Part shown: in pieces, positions 29,498 through 43,134 of the stretch
Layout of the letters: the number at the start of each line of letters is the position of its first letter
How positions within the stretch are numbered: the first letter of the stretch is position 1
From: Selaginella tamariscina
Lineage: Eukaryota > Streptophyta > Lycopodiopsida > Selaginellales > Selaginellaceae
DNA: 64,000 bases
Reading direction: 5' to 3'
Assembly (NCBI GenBank): GCA_003024785.1
Contig: PUQB01000494.1
Span: forward strand, 124,001 to 188,000
Notes under the pieces: generated by a model
What the model was told of the DNA's origin: nothing
Seen by the model: only the letters and a program-made list of their open reading frames with translations
The model's database searches: none
Position numbers and translations under genes: made by a program

Positions 29498-30991
29498 TAA
29501 TCCTGCACACAGCATTCAGATCACAACAAAAGAAGAGAACCCAACACAGAATGAACACACACACAACCCAAGGGTGAAACCACACAACAGATCTCACCTT
29601 CAGAGTACAGCAGACGAGCGGCAGCAAATGAAAATTCAGATGTACATAGCAACAGAGAGGCGATGAAAGTAATACATGGCAGCAACGAAACCAAAGAAAG
29701 GGTGTAAAAAATGTGTGCAGCCCTCCCCTTTTAAGGAGAGCTGACGAGATTCGCATCTGATGAGACGTGTCTTAACCAGATTCGATTAGAGTTCCTTCGT
29801 CCGATGAGTCCCATCGAATGGTTCTCCAATGCCAACGTGGACCTTCTAGGAGATTCATCCAGGTGATAGGTTTTATCACAAATATTAACGAGGAATCATG
29901 CGTTATTCACATGTTTATGAATATTTGTGTCATGTTTTTAAATAGTAGCGCCCACAAATGAATTGCATATCGAATAGAATATGCCGCATTCTTGAGGTGC
30001 CACGTGTAATATATTGTTTATGGGTTCTTGTTATACATCTAATAAAAGAAAGTGTTCTTTTGTTTCCAGATCCAAGGGATTTGTAATATGGCGACGTTGA
30101 AACTCATGGTTGCTATTGTGTTCCTGTGTTGCTTCTTCTGTTTTGAGTGCTCCCGTTGTGTTTCAAGGTAAATCTCTCTCTCCTATTGTATTCTCCATGT
30201 AGCTTCTCCTGTTTACAATGCTTCCCGTGTTGTGTTGTAAGGCGTCTCTCTCACTCAGTCACTCTCTCTTTCCCTCTCCTGCACATGCCCAAAAGTATAA
30301 ACAGCTAACATGTATACATGATGTGGCATCTGCATTCATACGGTAACATATCCACAATTAGGCACGCAGGGCATCTCTCTCTCCTGCAAATGCCCAAATG
30401 TATAAACAACTAACTTGTATACATGATTTACATCTGCATTCATAGAGTATTTATCCTAGAAAATATCCACAATTAGCTCTCTCACATACACACGTACCCA
30501 AAGGTGCCAGATGCAGCTGAACAACGTGTATACATTATGTGGCATCTCCTTTTGTACAGACTACTATCTTAGAACGTATCCACAATTAGCCCTTTTCTTG
30601 AACCTCAGGACATCTATCTCACACATGCATGTGCCCAAAATCAAATAAACGTGCATACATGATATGGCATCTCCATTCATATAGACTGCTATCTTTGAAC
30701 AATAGCTCTTTCTTGAACCTCATTACAACTCTCTCTCTCTCCACACACACACCCGGAATTGTTTCTTCTTAGATAGCACCGGAGCCTGAATTGCACATAT
30801 GACAACTCGATCGTGGAGAATTGGATGGACATGGGACACCTCCTCACACTCTCACTGAAAATCGGACGGACGAATCAAAGCTGTCGGGGTGGGTGAACCA
30901 ACACGTGTCCATGTTAGACATCTGCCTCGATTGCCCAGACTGAAATCCAGTTAGCATGTGGATCCATTGGTGCTTAAAAAGGTCGGCGACA

Positions 30992-31512
30992 AAATGTGAC
31001 TACTAGAATTGTTGGAACAACAAGTATGGCCATATGCAAATCTTGATTTTTAGTGTGTGTATGTGTGAGAGATGCGTTTAAAGCACCATACATATACACA
31101 TACATATATATATAAATATATATATATTATATATATACACACACACACACACACAGTAGATAGATAGAGAGAGAAAGCATGTATAGAGAATATTATACAG
31201 AAGATTAAAAATATACGATAAAATCCATCAGTCGTCAGAATAAAATTATAAAAATCGGCCATAACAATACTACACGGATCAGAAGCATATAATATTTAAT
31301 TGTTTCAAACTCAAGTATAACCTTACACATACATACACACAAAGACACACATATCCAATTCAAACAGTTTAAAAAGCGTAAACATGAACTCAGTATACTC
31401 AACAAACACGCACACACAACAAACCATGTACGTCACATACAAATATGCACATTTCCCACAAAATACTTGCATGGAGAGGAAGCCCTTGTCCGCTCAAAGT
31501 AAAGACAGCCAC
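30992..31512 (+). repeat. Spacer block S2
   Basis: Same sequence as S1 and S3, in plus orientation. Here both flanks are the region A start in opposite orientations ('ggtcggcgaca' left, 'tgtcgccgacc' right). Contains (TA)n/(CA)n near 31105-31155. Confidence 0.8.
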
Positions 31513-32340
31513 TGTCGCCGACCTTTTTAAGCACCAACGGATCCACATGCTAACTGGATTTCAGTCTGGGCAATCGAGGCAGATGTCTAACATGGACACG
31601 TGTTGGTTCACCCACCCCGACAGCTTTGATTCGTCTGTCCGATTTTCAGTGAGAGTGTGAGGAGGTGTCCCATGTCCATCCAATTCTCCACGATCGAGTT
31701 GTCATATGTGCAATTCAGGCTCCGGTCGCTATCTAAGAAGAACAATTCCGGGTGTGTGTGTGGAGAGAGAAGAGCTGTAATGAGGTTCAAGAAAGAGCTA
31801 TTGTTCAAAGATAGCAGTCTATATGAATGGAGATGCCATATCATGTATGCACGTTTATTTGATTTTGGGCACGTGCATGTGTGAGATAGATGTCCTGAGG
31901 TTCAAGAAAAGGGTAATTGTGGATACGTTCTAAGATAGTAGTCTGTACAAAAGGAGATGCCACATAATGTATACACGTTGTTCAGCTGCATCTGGCACCT
32001 TTGGGTACGTGTGTATGTGAGAGAGTTAATTGTGGATATTTTCTAGGATAAATACTCTATGAATGCAGATGTAAATCATGTATACAAGTTAGTTGTTTAT
32101 CACATTTGGGCATTTGCAGGAGAGAGAGATGGCCTGCGTGCCTAATTGTGGATATGTTACCGTATGAATGCAGATGCCACATCATGTATATATGTTAGCT
32201 GTTTTATACTTTTGGGCATGTGCAGGAGAGGGAAAGAGAGAGTGACTGAGTGAGAGAGACGCCTTACAACACATGTAAACAGGAGAAGCTACATGGAGAA
32301 TACAATAGAAGAGAGAGATTTACCTTGTAACACAACGGGA

Positions 32341-32517
32341 TGTTGAGCTGAAATCAAGGAGATGACAGCCTCAATCTCCGGCAGCTTCTTCAGCCGCTTC
32401 AAGGCTTAACAGTCACCAAGATATTTTCAACTTAGAGTTGTATATATGCTATGCGTGAACTAATAAGCATTACAGTTGTTTCTTTTCTTTTCTGATTAAA
32501 GATCTTTCATTCTGTCA
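32341..32517 (+). repeat. copia-2 5' LTR (177 bp)
   Basis: Starts TGTTGAGCTG and ends CATTCTGTCA. A TATA-like 'gtatatatgc' lies near 32440. It differs from the 3' LTR by one inserted T and two substitutions. Confidence 0.93.
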
Positions 32518-32528
32518 TGTATCAGAGC
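32518..32528 (+). other. Primer-binding site of copia-2
   Basis: TGTATCAGAGC directly after the LTR, one G short of the standard TGGTATCAGAGC initiator-Met primer site. Confidence 0.8.
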
Positions 32529-32529
32529 A

Positions 32530-35500
32530 GGGTCAGAAAGATGGAGATGCTGCTACTGTCACATTCTCCAACGGCCGTTCCATTACTATTTTTGATGGTT
32601 CTGGAAATTTCTCAAGCTGGAGACGCCGAATGGAACTCATCCTCAAAGGCGAGGGAGTTTGGGGCGGGTCAATGGAGACGAGCTCAAACCAGGAGCCAAT
32701 GCTGGATACCAAAAGCTGGACACCTGGAGCCGGCGAGAGGATAAAGACACGGCAACGATTGGATTAGCTGTGACGGAGAGTGTGTTAGATGATCTCAATC
32801 TCGAGGAGAACTACACCAGCAAAGATCTGTGGAGAAGCTCTGCGACAAGCACAAGTTGCAGACTCATGTGCAGATTGGACACCTCTACACAGAGATGGTC
32901 AATATGCGGTGGTCCGAATCCGAGAACTTTGACCAGTTCGTGGACAACATGAAGAACACGTACAGGCAAATTGAGGAGTCCGACAAAGACAACAAGCTTC
33001 CTCCTTCCCTTCAAAATTACTTCTTTCTTCGTTCTTTACCCAACTCTTTTCACTCCCTTCGAAGCAATTTGATGCAGGTTGAGAAGCTTCAACTTAGCCG
33101 TGCAATATTGCCGTTAAGGAGGAGATAATCATGCGGAAGGATGTGGGAATTGGCAGCTCAAATTCTGATCAAGCCTTGTTTGTAGGAACTTCTAAGCAAA
33201 TTGCAAGGAAGAAAAAGAACAAGGGAAAATCAGAAGGGGAGTTGAACACGTCCAAGTTGAAGGAGAATGGGAAGGAAAGAAAAAGAAAAGTTGTGGTTAC
33301 TGTAACAAAGCTAACCATGATGAAAGTGAATGCAGATTGAAGATGAAACATCTTCAAAAGCAATTGGAAGAGATCAAGTCTAGGAAGACATCAGCTAACT
33401 ATGGACGCCTACTTGAGGAGGCTTGTGTTGCTGAGATCAAAACCGAAGCTTGCAATAACACAACGGTAAAAGGTTCTTTTGTGATAGATTTGGTGCTACT
33501 ACTCACCTAACTTGGCATAAGGATCATTATGTTAAGTATCGTGACTGTCTTGGCCAACATGCAGTTCAACTGGGAGACAATAGTGAGCATCACGTGCATG
33601 GAATCGGTGATATCAGCATTCACACATCTGAAGGGGATCTCACACTCGCTGGGGTAATGTTTGCTCCTTCCTTACGCAAAGATTTACTTTCTGTTGCTAA
33701 AATAACTGATATGGGTAATACGGTCGTTTTTAACGATACGACTTACGGATAAGGTGTCAACCAATTCCTTAATTCTTGCCTCAGTTGGCAAAGGTAGTTG
33801 TGACCTTTGGCACAAGCGACTAGGTCATTGCTCAATTTCCGGGATTGAAAGTTTGAGACCAATGGTAAATGGTTTGAATGTATCTAACGATTTGACTCTT
33901 TCTCCATGCGAGGCATGTGCTCTTGGCAAGCATCATCGCCAACCATTCAAAACAATCGGGAGTAGGGCACATGAACTGTTGGAGCTTGTCCATAGTGACG
34001 TCTGTGGCCCAATCCGTATTCCATCTTTTAGCAAGGCTAAGTATTTCCTAACCTTTACGGATGATCTTAGTCAAAAAACTTGGGTTTATTTCTTAAAAAC
34101 TAAATCTGAAGTTTTGGATTGCTTTATAGAATGGAAAGCATTGGTGGAGAACCAAACTGGTTGCCGGATCAAAAAGTTGAGGACTGATAATGGTGGTGAA
34201 TTTGTGAATCGCAGTTTCAATCAGCTATGTTCCACTTCTGGGATTCAACGCCAACTCACCGAACCATATACACCTCAACATAATGGGGTCGCAGAAAGAA
34301 AGAATCGTTCTATCGTGGATATAGCAAGATGTCTTCTTGCACATGCAAATGCTCCTGAGAAATTTTGGGCAGAAGCCGTAAGGTATGCAGTTTTTCTTCT
34401 TAACCATCGTCCCACTGTCGCAGTTAGAGGGAAAACTCCTGAAGAACGGTTTACGGGAATTAAGCCTAATGTGGCTAATCTACGTATTTTTGGGTGTACT
34501 GCTTATCGACATATTCCCTCAGATCTACGTTCAAAATTTGAACCTTCTGGACAACGACTAATGTTTGTAGGCATGTCAGAGACAAGTCCTCATGCTTACC
34601 GTTTGATGAATCCATCGACTAGCACTGTTCACGTCTGTAGGCAGGAAGAGGTACAATTTTTTGAGGAAACTTCTTATTTTGAGACAGCTTCTATTCCTGA
34701 CCTTGATTTTGTGACGTTTCCACATGAGTGGCTCTGGGACGACAACATTCTTGATGCAGATGTTTGGAATGATTATCCTGCTGTAGAGTCTCTTGATCAA
34801 GGAGGAGCTGACTCAGTGATCCAAGCTGATAATGAACCAGTTGAATCCACGTCTCCATCTCCAGTGATAGTTGATCCTACACCAGCAATTGAGGAGCTAG
34901 GAAGAGGAAAGCGGATGAAAATTCCAAGCAAGAAAGCCATTGAAAATGCAGAGTGCTCGTATGCTTTTACCTCTAATCTCTTAGAATTTTGTGCAGCTGC
35001 CTGTGTGCTAGAGCCAATCTCTTTTAAAGAGGCTATGGCTAGCTCGGATAATGTTCACTGGAAGGAAGCGATGGATAGGGAGATTGACTCTATCACCGCA
35101 TGGGAACCTTTGAGGTCACAGTTTTACCAAAGGGAGCCTCAGCTCTTGGCTGCCGCTGGGTCTATAAGACTAAGTTGAATGCAGATGGCTCCATCAATTG
35201 TCACAAAGCACGGCTCGTGGCACAGGGTTTCAAACAACAGTATGGCATTGACTATCTCGAGACTTACTCTCCGGTGGTAAAAATGATAAGCATTCGAATT
35301 TTACTTTCTTTTGCTGCTCATTTTGATCTTGAGATTCATCATACTGACATTAAAACAGCATTTTTAAATGGAGATTTACTGGAAGAAGTTTATCTCCAAC
35401 AGCCCGAAGGTTATGTTGTTCCTGGAAAGGAGCACCTTGTATGGAAACTCAAGAAAGCTCTTTATGGGCTTAAGCAAGCATCGCGAGCTTGGTGGCAGAA

Positions 35501-36571
35501 AATTGATGCATTTTTCAAAGCGGACGGTTTCACACCCATTTCTCCAGAATCCAACGTCTACATTAAAAGGGAAGGAAAGTTTTTACTTATAGTTGCTCTT
35601 TACGTAGATGATTCACTTTTGATTTGCAATAGCATTGATTATTTGAAGTGTTTTAAGGCAAAACTTGGAAAGGTTTTTGCTATGGAGATCTTGGGGAAGC
35701 ACGGTATTTTCTAGGACTGGAGATTTACCGTGATAGGAAACGACGTCTACTTCATGTATCTCAACAACAGTACTTGACCAAAGTACTTGAGACGTATGGC
35801 TATGCTGATTGCAATCCATCTCTTGTACCTATGGAACCTGGTAACATCAAGTTCTTAACCAAGGCTAATGTCCTTCTAGCAAGGAGGAGCAACATGCCAT
35901 GCAAAAGGTACCGTTTCGAAATCTACTTGGAAGTCTAATGTATGCTATGGTGTGTAGCCGCCCTGATTTAGCCTACGTGGTCATTGCTCTTAGCCAGTTT
36001 TCCGCTAATCCAGGAAAAGCATTGGGACATGGCTAAATCGGTGATGCGTTATGTAAAGCAGACGCTTGGTTATGGGGTGTTATACCAACCTAGCGAGATG
36101 TTCACGTTAACTGCCTACAGTGACAGCAGCTTGAGATGACCGTGACAGTTACAAGTCCACTACAGGTTTTTGTTTCCAGCTTGGAAGCAGTCTAGTTCTA
36201 TGGAGCAGTAAGAAGCAAGTTCACGTTGCTCTCTCTTCTAAAGAGGCAGAATACCTTGCTGCCTCTGCTGCCTCACGAGAAATTCTTTGGTTTCAGGATT
36301 TCTTGGAGCTCTTGGCTAGGAAATATCACCAACCAAGCTTCATGTTGACAACAAAGGAGCTATCGATTGGTGTAACAGTGAGGTAACACACTGGAAGTCT
36401 CGACATGTTGCCAAGCATTATCATTATGTTCGAGATTTGGTAAAAGCAGGATTGTTGAAAGTTGAACACATTTCTTCACGTCAGCAGCTTGCAGACATTT
36501 TCACAAAGCCACTGGCCAAAGAATTATTTATTGAGCATCGGTCAGCAATTGGAGTCGTGGCAAGGCCTTGA
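32530..36571 (+). pseudogene. copia-2 gag-pol polyprotein (frameshifted)
   Basis: Domains in order: gag (TIFDGSGNFSSWRRRME near 32590; FLRSLPNSFHSLRSNL near 33030-33070), a CCHC knuckle CGYCNKANHDESEC (near 33290-33335), a protease region with a D-x-GATTH-like site (near 33490), then a 474-residue open stretch (33754-35178). That stretch holds GAG-pre-integrase (LWHKRLGH) and integrase with HSDVCGP, RTDNGGEF and NGVAERKNRS, which carry the D, D, E residues. Reverse transcriptase (35100-35714) has YVDD near 35605. RNase H has LSSKEAEYLA near 36240 and ends at 36571. Frame breaks occur near 32660, 32830, 33120, 33290, 33490, 35110 and 35700. With LTRs this similar, some breaks may be assembly errors; the gag start is unclear. 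Confidence 0.88.
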
Positions 36572-36631
36572 CTGAGGAGGAGGTAAAGTACAGATGCAAA
36601 GCAGCCGCAACAGCAGTCATCACCCTTGTTT

Positions 36632-36639
36632 AGGAGGAG
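36632..36639 (+). other. Polypurine tract of copia-2
   Basis: AGGAGGAG immediately before the 3' LTR, the expected primer for plus-strand synthesis. Confidence 0.8.
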
Positions 36640-36817
36640 TGTTGAGCTGAAATCAAGGAGATGACAGCCTCAATCTCCGGCAGCTTCTTCGGCCGCTTTC
36701 AAGGCTTAACAGTCACCAAGATATTTTCAACGTAGAGTTGTATATATGCTATGCGTGAACTAATAAGCATTACAGTTGTTTCTTTTCTTTTCTGATTAAA
36801 GATCTTTCATTCTGTCA
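36640..36817 (+). repeat. copia-2 3' LTR (178 bp)
   Basis: Same sequence as the 5' LTR with three differences; ends TCTGTCA and is followed by the duplicated target CGGGA. Confidence 0.93.
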
Positions 36818-37465
36818 CGGGAGCACTCAAAACAGAAGAAGCAACACAGGAACACAATAGCAACCATGAGTTTCAACGTCACCGTATTACAAATCCCTTG
36901 GATCTGGAAACAAAAGAACACTTTCTTTTATTCGATGTATAAAGAATATATACACGTGGCACCTCAAGAATGCGGCATATTCTATTCAATATGCGATTCA
37001 TTCGTGGGCGCTACTATTAAAAAACATGACACAAATATTCATAAACATGTGAATAACGCATCGATTCCTCGTTAATATTTGTGATATTAAACCTATCACC
37101 TGGATGAATCTCCTAGAAGGTCCACGTTGGCATTGGAGAACCATTCGATGGAACTCATCGGACTAAGGAACTCTAATCGAATCTGGTTAAGACACGTCTC
37201 ATCAGATGCGAATCTGGTTAAGACTCTCCTTAAAAGGGGAGGGCTGCACACATTTTTTACACCCTTTCTTTGGTTTCGTTGCTGCCATGTATTACTTTAT
37301 CGCCTCTCTGTTGCTATGTACATCTGAATTTTCATTTGCTGCCGCTCGTCTGCTGTACTCTGAAGGTGAGATCTGTTGTGTGGTTTCACCCTTGGGTTGT
37401 GTGTGTGTTCATTCTGTGTTGGGTTCTCTTCTTTTGTTGTGATCTGAATGCTGTGTGCAGGATTA

Positions 37466-37981
37466 ATGGGCTGTACGATCCCAAAAAAAAATATAAATTT
37501 CTCTCAATTGATTCTGTGTTCATTTTCTTCTCAGTACTCAAAAACTGTTCAGAACCATCGTCGTCCTCAACCCGAGATTGTTGAAGACTATATATACTCG
37601 GGGTATGATCCCAATCTGTCCCATCACCATCCTCCCATGTCTTCTGAGCTCCAGAAAAACAGAGTTTCTTCTGATACTCGCTTCTTCAATCGCAATCCTT
37701 CGTTTTGGTCGTACCCCTCCTGCGGCTGTTGAATTTCATGAAGAGTATGTCTACAGTCGTCCTCCCGTGCATACTCAGGTAAATACAAACCAGTATATGT
37801 CACACACACGTACACACGCACTCTACTTTCTTTGTTAACACTGTTGTTTACTTTGGTTTAGGCTAGAAAGGAAACTCAGGTAAAAAGTGCATATGAGACT
37901 ACTGCAAATGAAGGGGACTATGGTCTGCCAACTTATAATATGCGTCCTCACCACCCTGCTCGTTATTCACCTCCTTATTAG
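37466..37981 (+). pseudogene. Gene X copy 3 (exon 1 damaged)
   Basis: The 5'-UTR intron and ATG (37466) are present, but 29 bp including most of exon 1 and its donor site are missing: the sequence runs ATGGGCTGTACGATCCC into the old intron. Exons 2 and 3 remain, with stop at 37979-37981. One extra G near 37701 (CCTTCGTTTTGG) also shifts exon 2. This copy is probably non-functional. Confidence 0.55.
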
Positions 37982-39710
37982 GTTTCAAAAATCTCTTTTC
38001 CCCATGTTGTGGAGTGATTAGATGTCTTTAATAAAATTCAACTTGCAAAATTATTAGGTGATTGCCCACTTACTATGTGTGCATATCCGCTGTGTGTGTC
38101 AATCTATAGTTGATTTTACTTAATCTTTACATACTTTTGATGTAGTATTAAACATAATAACTAAGTATCTTTATTCACAATATTTGTAAATGCTATATTA
38201 ACTCTAAAGTCTTCACACATACACTATGTATGTTTTACAAAAATTCATAAACCTGTGTTTGTATGTATGTATAAAAGTAAGTAAATATGTTAAATTGTTA
38301 TAGATTTCTGGAGGCATGTCAATGTAAATATGTGGCAATACTGTATGCTTGTTACAAATGCATACCACAAAAAATTATATTATTCCCTAAAAATGCTTTT
38401 TTGATATGTAATTTACCACCAAATGTAGGTTTACTAACATAAATAAAATTTAAATTTAACTTATAAATAATTTACTCACTTGAATATATATTGTTAATAT
38501 TTATTGAATCCAGTCTTGAAATAAAAAAGCAAGAGATGAATAATGAATATAAAATATAATTATTTTTCTAAATGATTAAAGGCCTCAAACTGAATGAGAT
38601 CCTTTACACATATTCGTTTAAAATTTCGACTCAATCCCTATGCCTATTAAACCGTAGGAAAGAATTGGTTTCTATGTACACATAACATATATATGCTAAG
38701 AAATATAAGCACCAATTAGCAAATTATTCCATCCAAATCACAATCATCTCTCTCTCTCTTTATCTCTTACACACACACAACCATCAAATCTTTTTATTAA
38801 CTGGTAAGATAACCGTTTCAAGAAAGCTATACATGGGCAGCAGTTGATGTAAGGGTGAAAAAAATGGAGGTAGTATCTCTATACACAAAAAAAGAACCTC
38901 TAACTAAGCTTAAATATAATTAATAGTTTACCTATTTAAGAGTTAGCACCAACAATGGAAGAAGGAATCACCTTCCGGCTTCCTTTTCCTCCTCTTCTCT
39001 TCTTACTCTTCTTCTTGTTCATAACGATCCAGGTGTAATCCTTGGGAACACAAAAAGATCTTCCTCATTAAGACGGTACTTTGAGGTAGACCTGTTTAAG
39101 AGTAATGTTTGTTAGGATCGTAGTTAGTCATGTAGGAAATTCTTAGTCATGTTTCTTTTTCTTTTTGGCATATAATGGGAAAAACAAAAAAAAAGTATAT
39201 ATTGTAGAAAAAATGAGAGGCGGATGGAAATACAGAATTACAGGTCACTAAAGGGGTCATTAACACAATACGAAGTTTGAGACATAGTACGGCACTAAAG
39301 ATAAGGATAAGAAGAAGTTATAATAACTGAAAGGATAAGGTTCAACTTGGGAGGAAGTTAAGATAACTGCTACTATGGGAACGGGAGTAAGGGTATAGGA
39401 AAGTATCCCCAATATACCGTATATTGTACTATGTATCATGAGTGGATACAATATAAGTTTCCTCATTCTCTCATTACATCTTGTCTTGCTTACCTTCTTC
39501 TTGATTTGATGTATAATTACCTCTTCTCAACACTGTGACAGGATCCACAGTATTGCTACTTGCTACATGCCTTGCCATCCTTATCTTTTCCCGACCTTCT
39601 GAAGTATGATTGTAACTCTATTTCTCTATCTCCTTATGCCGTACGACCCTTAATACAGGTTGACGATGATGACCACTGTTATGATTTAGTGTTAAGATTT
39701 TCTTAGTTCA

Positions 39711-41430
39711 ACATATGGTGACCACGGAGGGATGGTCGTATTAGCAAGTAACTAACAACGTATATGTAGGGATGTACCAAAATGGGTAGATCCATACCCA
39801 AATAAGTGTTAGAGTTTGAAAAGAAATTACGACGGAAGAAGAAATTTGAAGCTTTCCACAGACTCCGATTAATACGATTAGGACAAGTGTTGCAGAGAGG
39901 AAAGAACTTAGCAAAGACGATTTGTTGCATTTAGTAGTAAGTAAATGGATGATTACGAGGAATTTTTACAAAACGTCAACGATACAAAGAGATAAGACAG
40001 AGACAGTAACAAGAACGTGAGGAGCAGTACTTACGACGACAAGTCATAATTGAGACTCAAAGAAGATTGGAGGAACAAGAGGAACAGAGGCATAAGGAGC
40101 AATCAGAAGCACAAAGAGTAGAGCAATGACAATTGGAGCATGACATATCTACTGAAGAAGAGGACAACAATGAGGAATACGAAGACAGAGAAAGACGCAT
40201 ACCGGCACAATATTACTAGGATCTGCTTACGATTGAAACACCTGAGATGATGGGAACACTAACAATTACGAGGAAAGTAGTACCCTCTACCTTTTTAGGT
40301 TAGAGCACAAAGATAATGTGAAGCCAATGAAATTATAAACGACTTGAGAAACTTAGATATTCCCTTTCACACTTAAGGGAGATGCCAACGATTGTATACG
40401 AGAAGGCCTCATAATTGATAAGTACGACACATTACTCACGTTATTCATGAACTACTATGTACGCAAATATCGCAAACTAGATCCAATAATTCAGCTACAA
40501 GAATTGCGGCAAGGACCTATAGAGGCGGTTGAAGATTATATGCAAAGATTCTGAAAAATATATAATCGTTGTGAAGTGAGAGATGTCAGTGACAAATTGG
40601 CAAGGAAATTGTATGTCAACGGACTACGAGAAAGCTTACAACTCCAATATGGTTGACAAAACCACATGACTTGAGAAATGCGATAAAGGAGGCTGAACAA
40701 ATCAAAATATTGATACCACCAAGATACATAGAAGATGAGGAACGTGAACCCGGAGGTTACATAGAAAGGAGACTGAGATATGAGCATGACCCAGAGTAGT
40801 ATTGTGCATAACATGCAAGAACAAAGAACATAGTGCTTCAGAATGTAAGATACCGAAGTGTAGATGTGTGGAGGGATAGACACGAAGCAAAGCAGTGTCG
40901 AAGTATGGGATACAAACCACAACCGATGATTGGACATGCTGAACCACCCACCACCACCCAAATGGGACACAACCCGGAATATGAACCCATATGACTATCC
41001 ACAAACTCGGAACACCAACCCATATGATTATCCACAAAGGCCGTACAATGGAACGAAGGAACAAAAATGGGAGGAGATACCCCCGTGAACCAAAGCCCTA
41101 TTATCAGCAAAACAACAATCCAGAGATACCATGATGGGGACAATCTTTATTACCAGCACCAATGCAAGCCAACCACCTTTTTTACCACCAATACCGCATG
41201 CACCAATGCTACGTGGTGCAAATCAAAACGACATGTTTCAGATGTGGGGAAAAAGGACATTATTCCACTTAATGTAATAAGCACAACAATGTTTTATGCT
41301 ACACATGTGAAGAGATGGGACATTATTTGCCGCACCTGAATTTAACACCGGAGTACCACCCAGAACCGGCAACACCGAGGATTGAAGTCCAACAAGAAGG
41401 TGATCCGGAGGAACAGAATCATTAAAACGT
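39711..41430 (+). pseudogene. Gypsy-type gag pseudogene in G3
   Basis: Uninterrupted copy of the G gag: coiled-coil (about 40010-40200), gag core (about 40360-40720), and zinc knuckles near 40815, 40860 and 41235-41330. It carries the same three nonsense codons as the other copies plus private ones. It shows the empty site for T1 (near 40800). No pol follows, only B'. Confidence 0.75.
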
Positions 41431-42601
41431 GCATTCCACGTAATTAAACATGTATCTTTATTCACAACATGCTTAAATGCTATATTGTACTCTAAAGTCT
41501 TCACACACACATACACATTTGATGTTAAGTTGTTATAGTTACTATATATACACATCATATAGTTTTTGAATGAGTTTGCGTACATGTGTTATGTGTGGGT
41601 TTTGTTACCTACTGCACAAACTAGGCTTAATAGGCCACTCTTAGGAAAATTCCCCCTATGGGAATTCAAGATTCCCAAGGCATGTCCATATAAATACTAG
41701 GCAATATTAATGCATGTTTAAAAAAAATTAATACAAATTGATTATATCTTTAAAAATACTTTCTTTAAAGTGTAAATCACCACCAAATCTAGGTTACAGC
41801 AGCAAAAGTGCACGCAACCTAAATAAAAAATTTATAATTAAATTTAAATCAATAATGTATTCACTTAAACTTGAGCATATAATGTTAATACACTAAACCC
41901 AACTATAGAATAGAAGGCGAGAGATGAATAATAATATTAGAATATATTTAATTTTCTAAATGATGGTGGTTGAAGGTCTCAAACTGGATTAAACCCTTTA
42001 TATAGAGTGCTTTAAATGTTAGTATATTATTCCCTTATAATGCTGCATATTATTGGACCAGAAAGTCCTTACTAAAGAAACAGTTTCTAGTCATAGACAA
42101 GACCCACATCTTTCCAATTAGCTAAACTATTCCATCCAAATCACAATCATCTCTAGCACACACACAAACAACCATCGAATACTTTTATTAATTGCAGCAG
42201 TCGATATAAGGATGAGAAAATAGAGATAGTATCTCTACATAAAAAAGAGATACCTCTACTAAAATTAAATATAATTAATAGTTTGCTTCTTAAGAGTTAA
42301 CACCACCAATGGAAGAATTTGCATTCTAACTTCTTCTTCTTCCTTTTGTTCTTCTTATCCTTTATTCTCCTCTTCTTTGTATCAATCCACATGAAATCCT
42401 CATAAATACGAAAAGAATTGATGGTCCATGAGGTAGACCTGTTTGGGAGTAGAGCTCTTAATCCATGGTATCCACGAGCTTAAAGAGGATGAAGAAGATT
42501 GTTGAGCAGCTTTTGGGGCCTTCATTGTGTGCTTATCATCGAACTGGATGGGTCTTGAGAGTGGTGTGTAGAAATCCTCCGGTTCTAGCTGGAACTTTGC
42601 T

Positions 42602-43134
42602 GAATGTGACTACTAGAATTGTTGGAACAACAAGTATGGCCATATGCAAATCTTGATTTTTAGTGTGTGTATGTGTGAGAGATGCGTTTAAAGCACCATA
42701 CATATACACATACAATAAATAAATAATATATATATATGACACATATAATAGATAGATAGATAGATATAGAGAGAAAGCATGTATAGAGAATATTATACAG
42801 AAGATTAAAAATATACGATAAAATCCATCAGTCGTCAGAATAAAATTATAAAAATCGGCCATAACCAATACTACACGGACCAGAAGCATATAAACATATC
42901 AAAAGCATATAATAATTAATTGTTTCAAACTCAAGGATAACCTTACACATACATACACAAAGACACACATATCCAATTCAAACAGTTTAAAAGCGTAAAC
43001 ATGAACTCAGTATACTCAACAAACACGCACGCACGCACACACAACCCATGTACGTCACATACAAATATGCACATTTCCCACAAAATACTTGGCATGGAGA
43101 GGAAGCCCTTGTCCGTTCAAGTAAAGATAGCCAC
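42602..43134 (+). repeat. Spacer block S3
   Basis: Copy of S between B' of G3 and region A of G4, all in the same orientation. This is the only S whose two flanks are not mirror images, so it shows the presumed ancestral order B'-S-A. Confidence 0.8.

Larger units (their letters stand above)
24338..30991 (-). repeat. G-repeat unit G2, inverted core
   Basis: A 6654-bp reverse-complement copy of the G core. It starts with the end of B' (agcaaagttcc), passes gag, B, gene X and the minisatellite, and ends 'ggtcggcgaca', the reverse of the region A start. Neighbouring units are plus-oriented, and both breakpoints fall exactly at the edges of S blocks. The right arm of the resulting giant inverted repeat is G3, interrupted by copia-2. 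Confidence 0.85.
32341..36817 (+). mobile_element. copia-2, complete LTR retrotransposon
   Basis: Two LTRs (32341-32517 and 36640-36817) differ at about three positions, and the element is bounded by a perfect 5-bp target duplication CGGGA (32336-32340 and 36818-36822). Order: LTR, PBS, gag, protease, integrase, reverse transcriptase, RNase H, polypurine tract, LTR, the Ty1/copia order. The near-identical LTRs indicate recent insertion, after the G array formed. Confidence 0.93.
31513..42601 (+). repeat. G-repeat unit G3 (interrupted by copia-2)
   Basis: Plus-oriented G core: minisatellite (31790-32240), copia-2 insertion (32341-36822 including one duplicated target), then gene X, B (about 38135-39105), an LTR-like stretch (39108-39540), gag and B' (about 41435-42455). 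Without copia-2 it is about 6.6 kb, matching G2. Confidence 0.85.
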
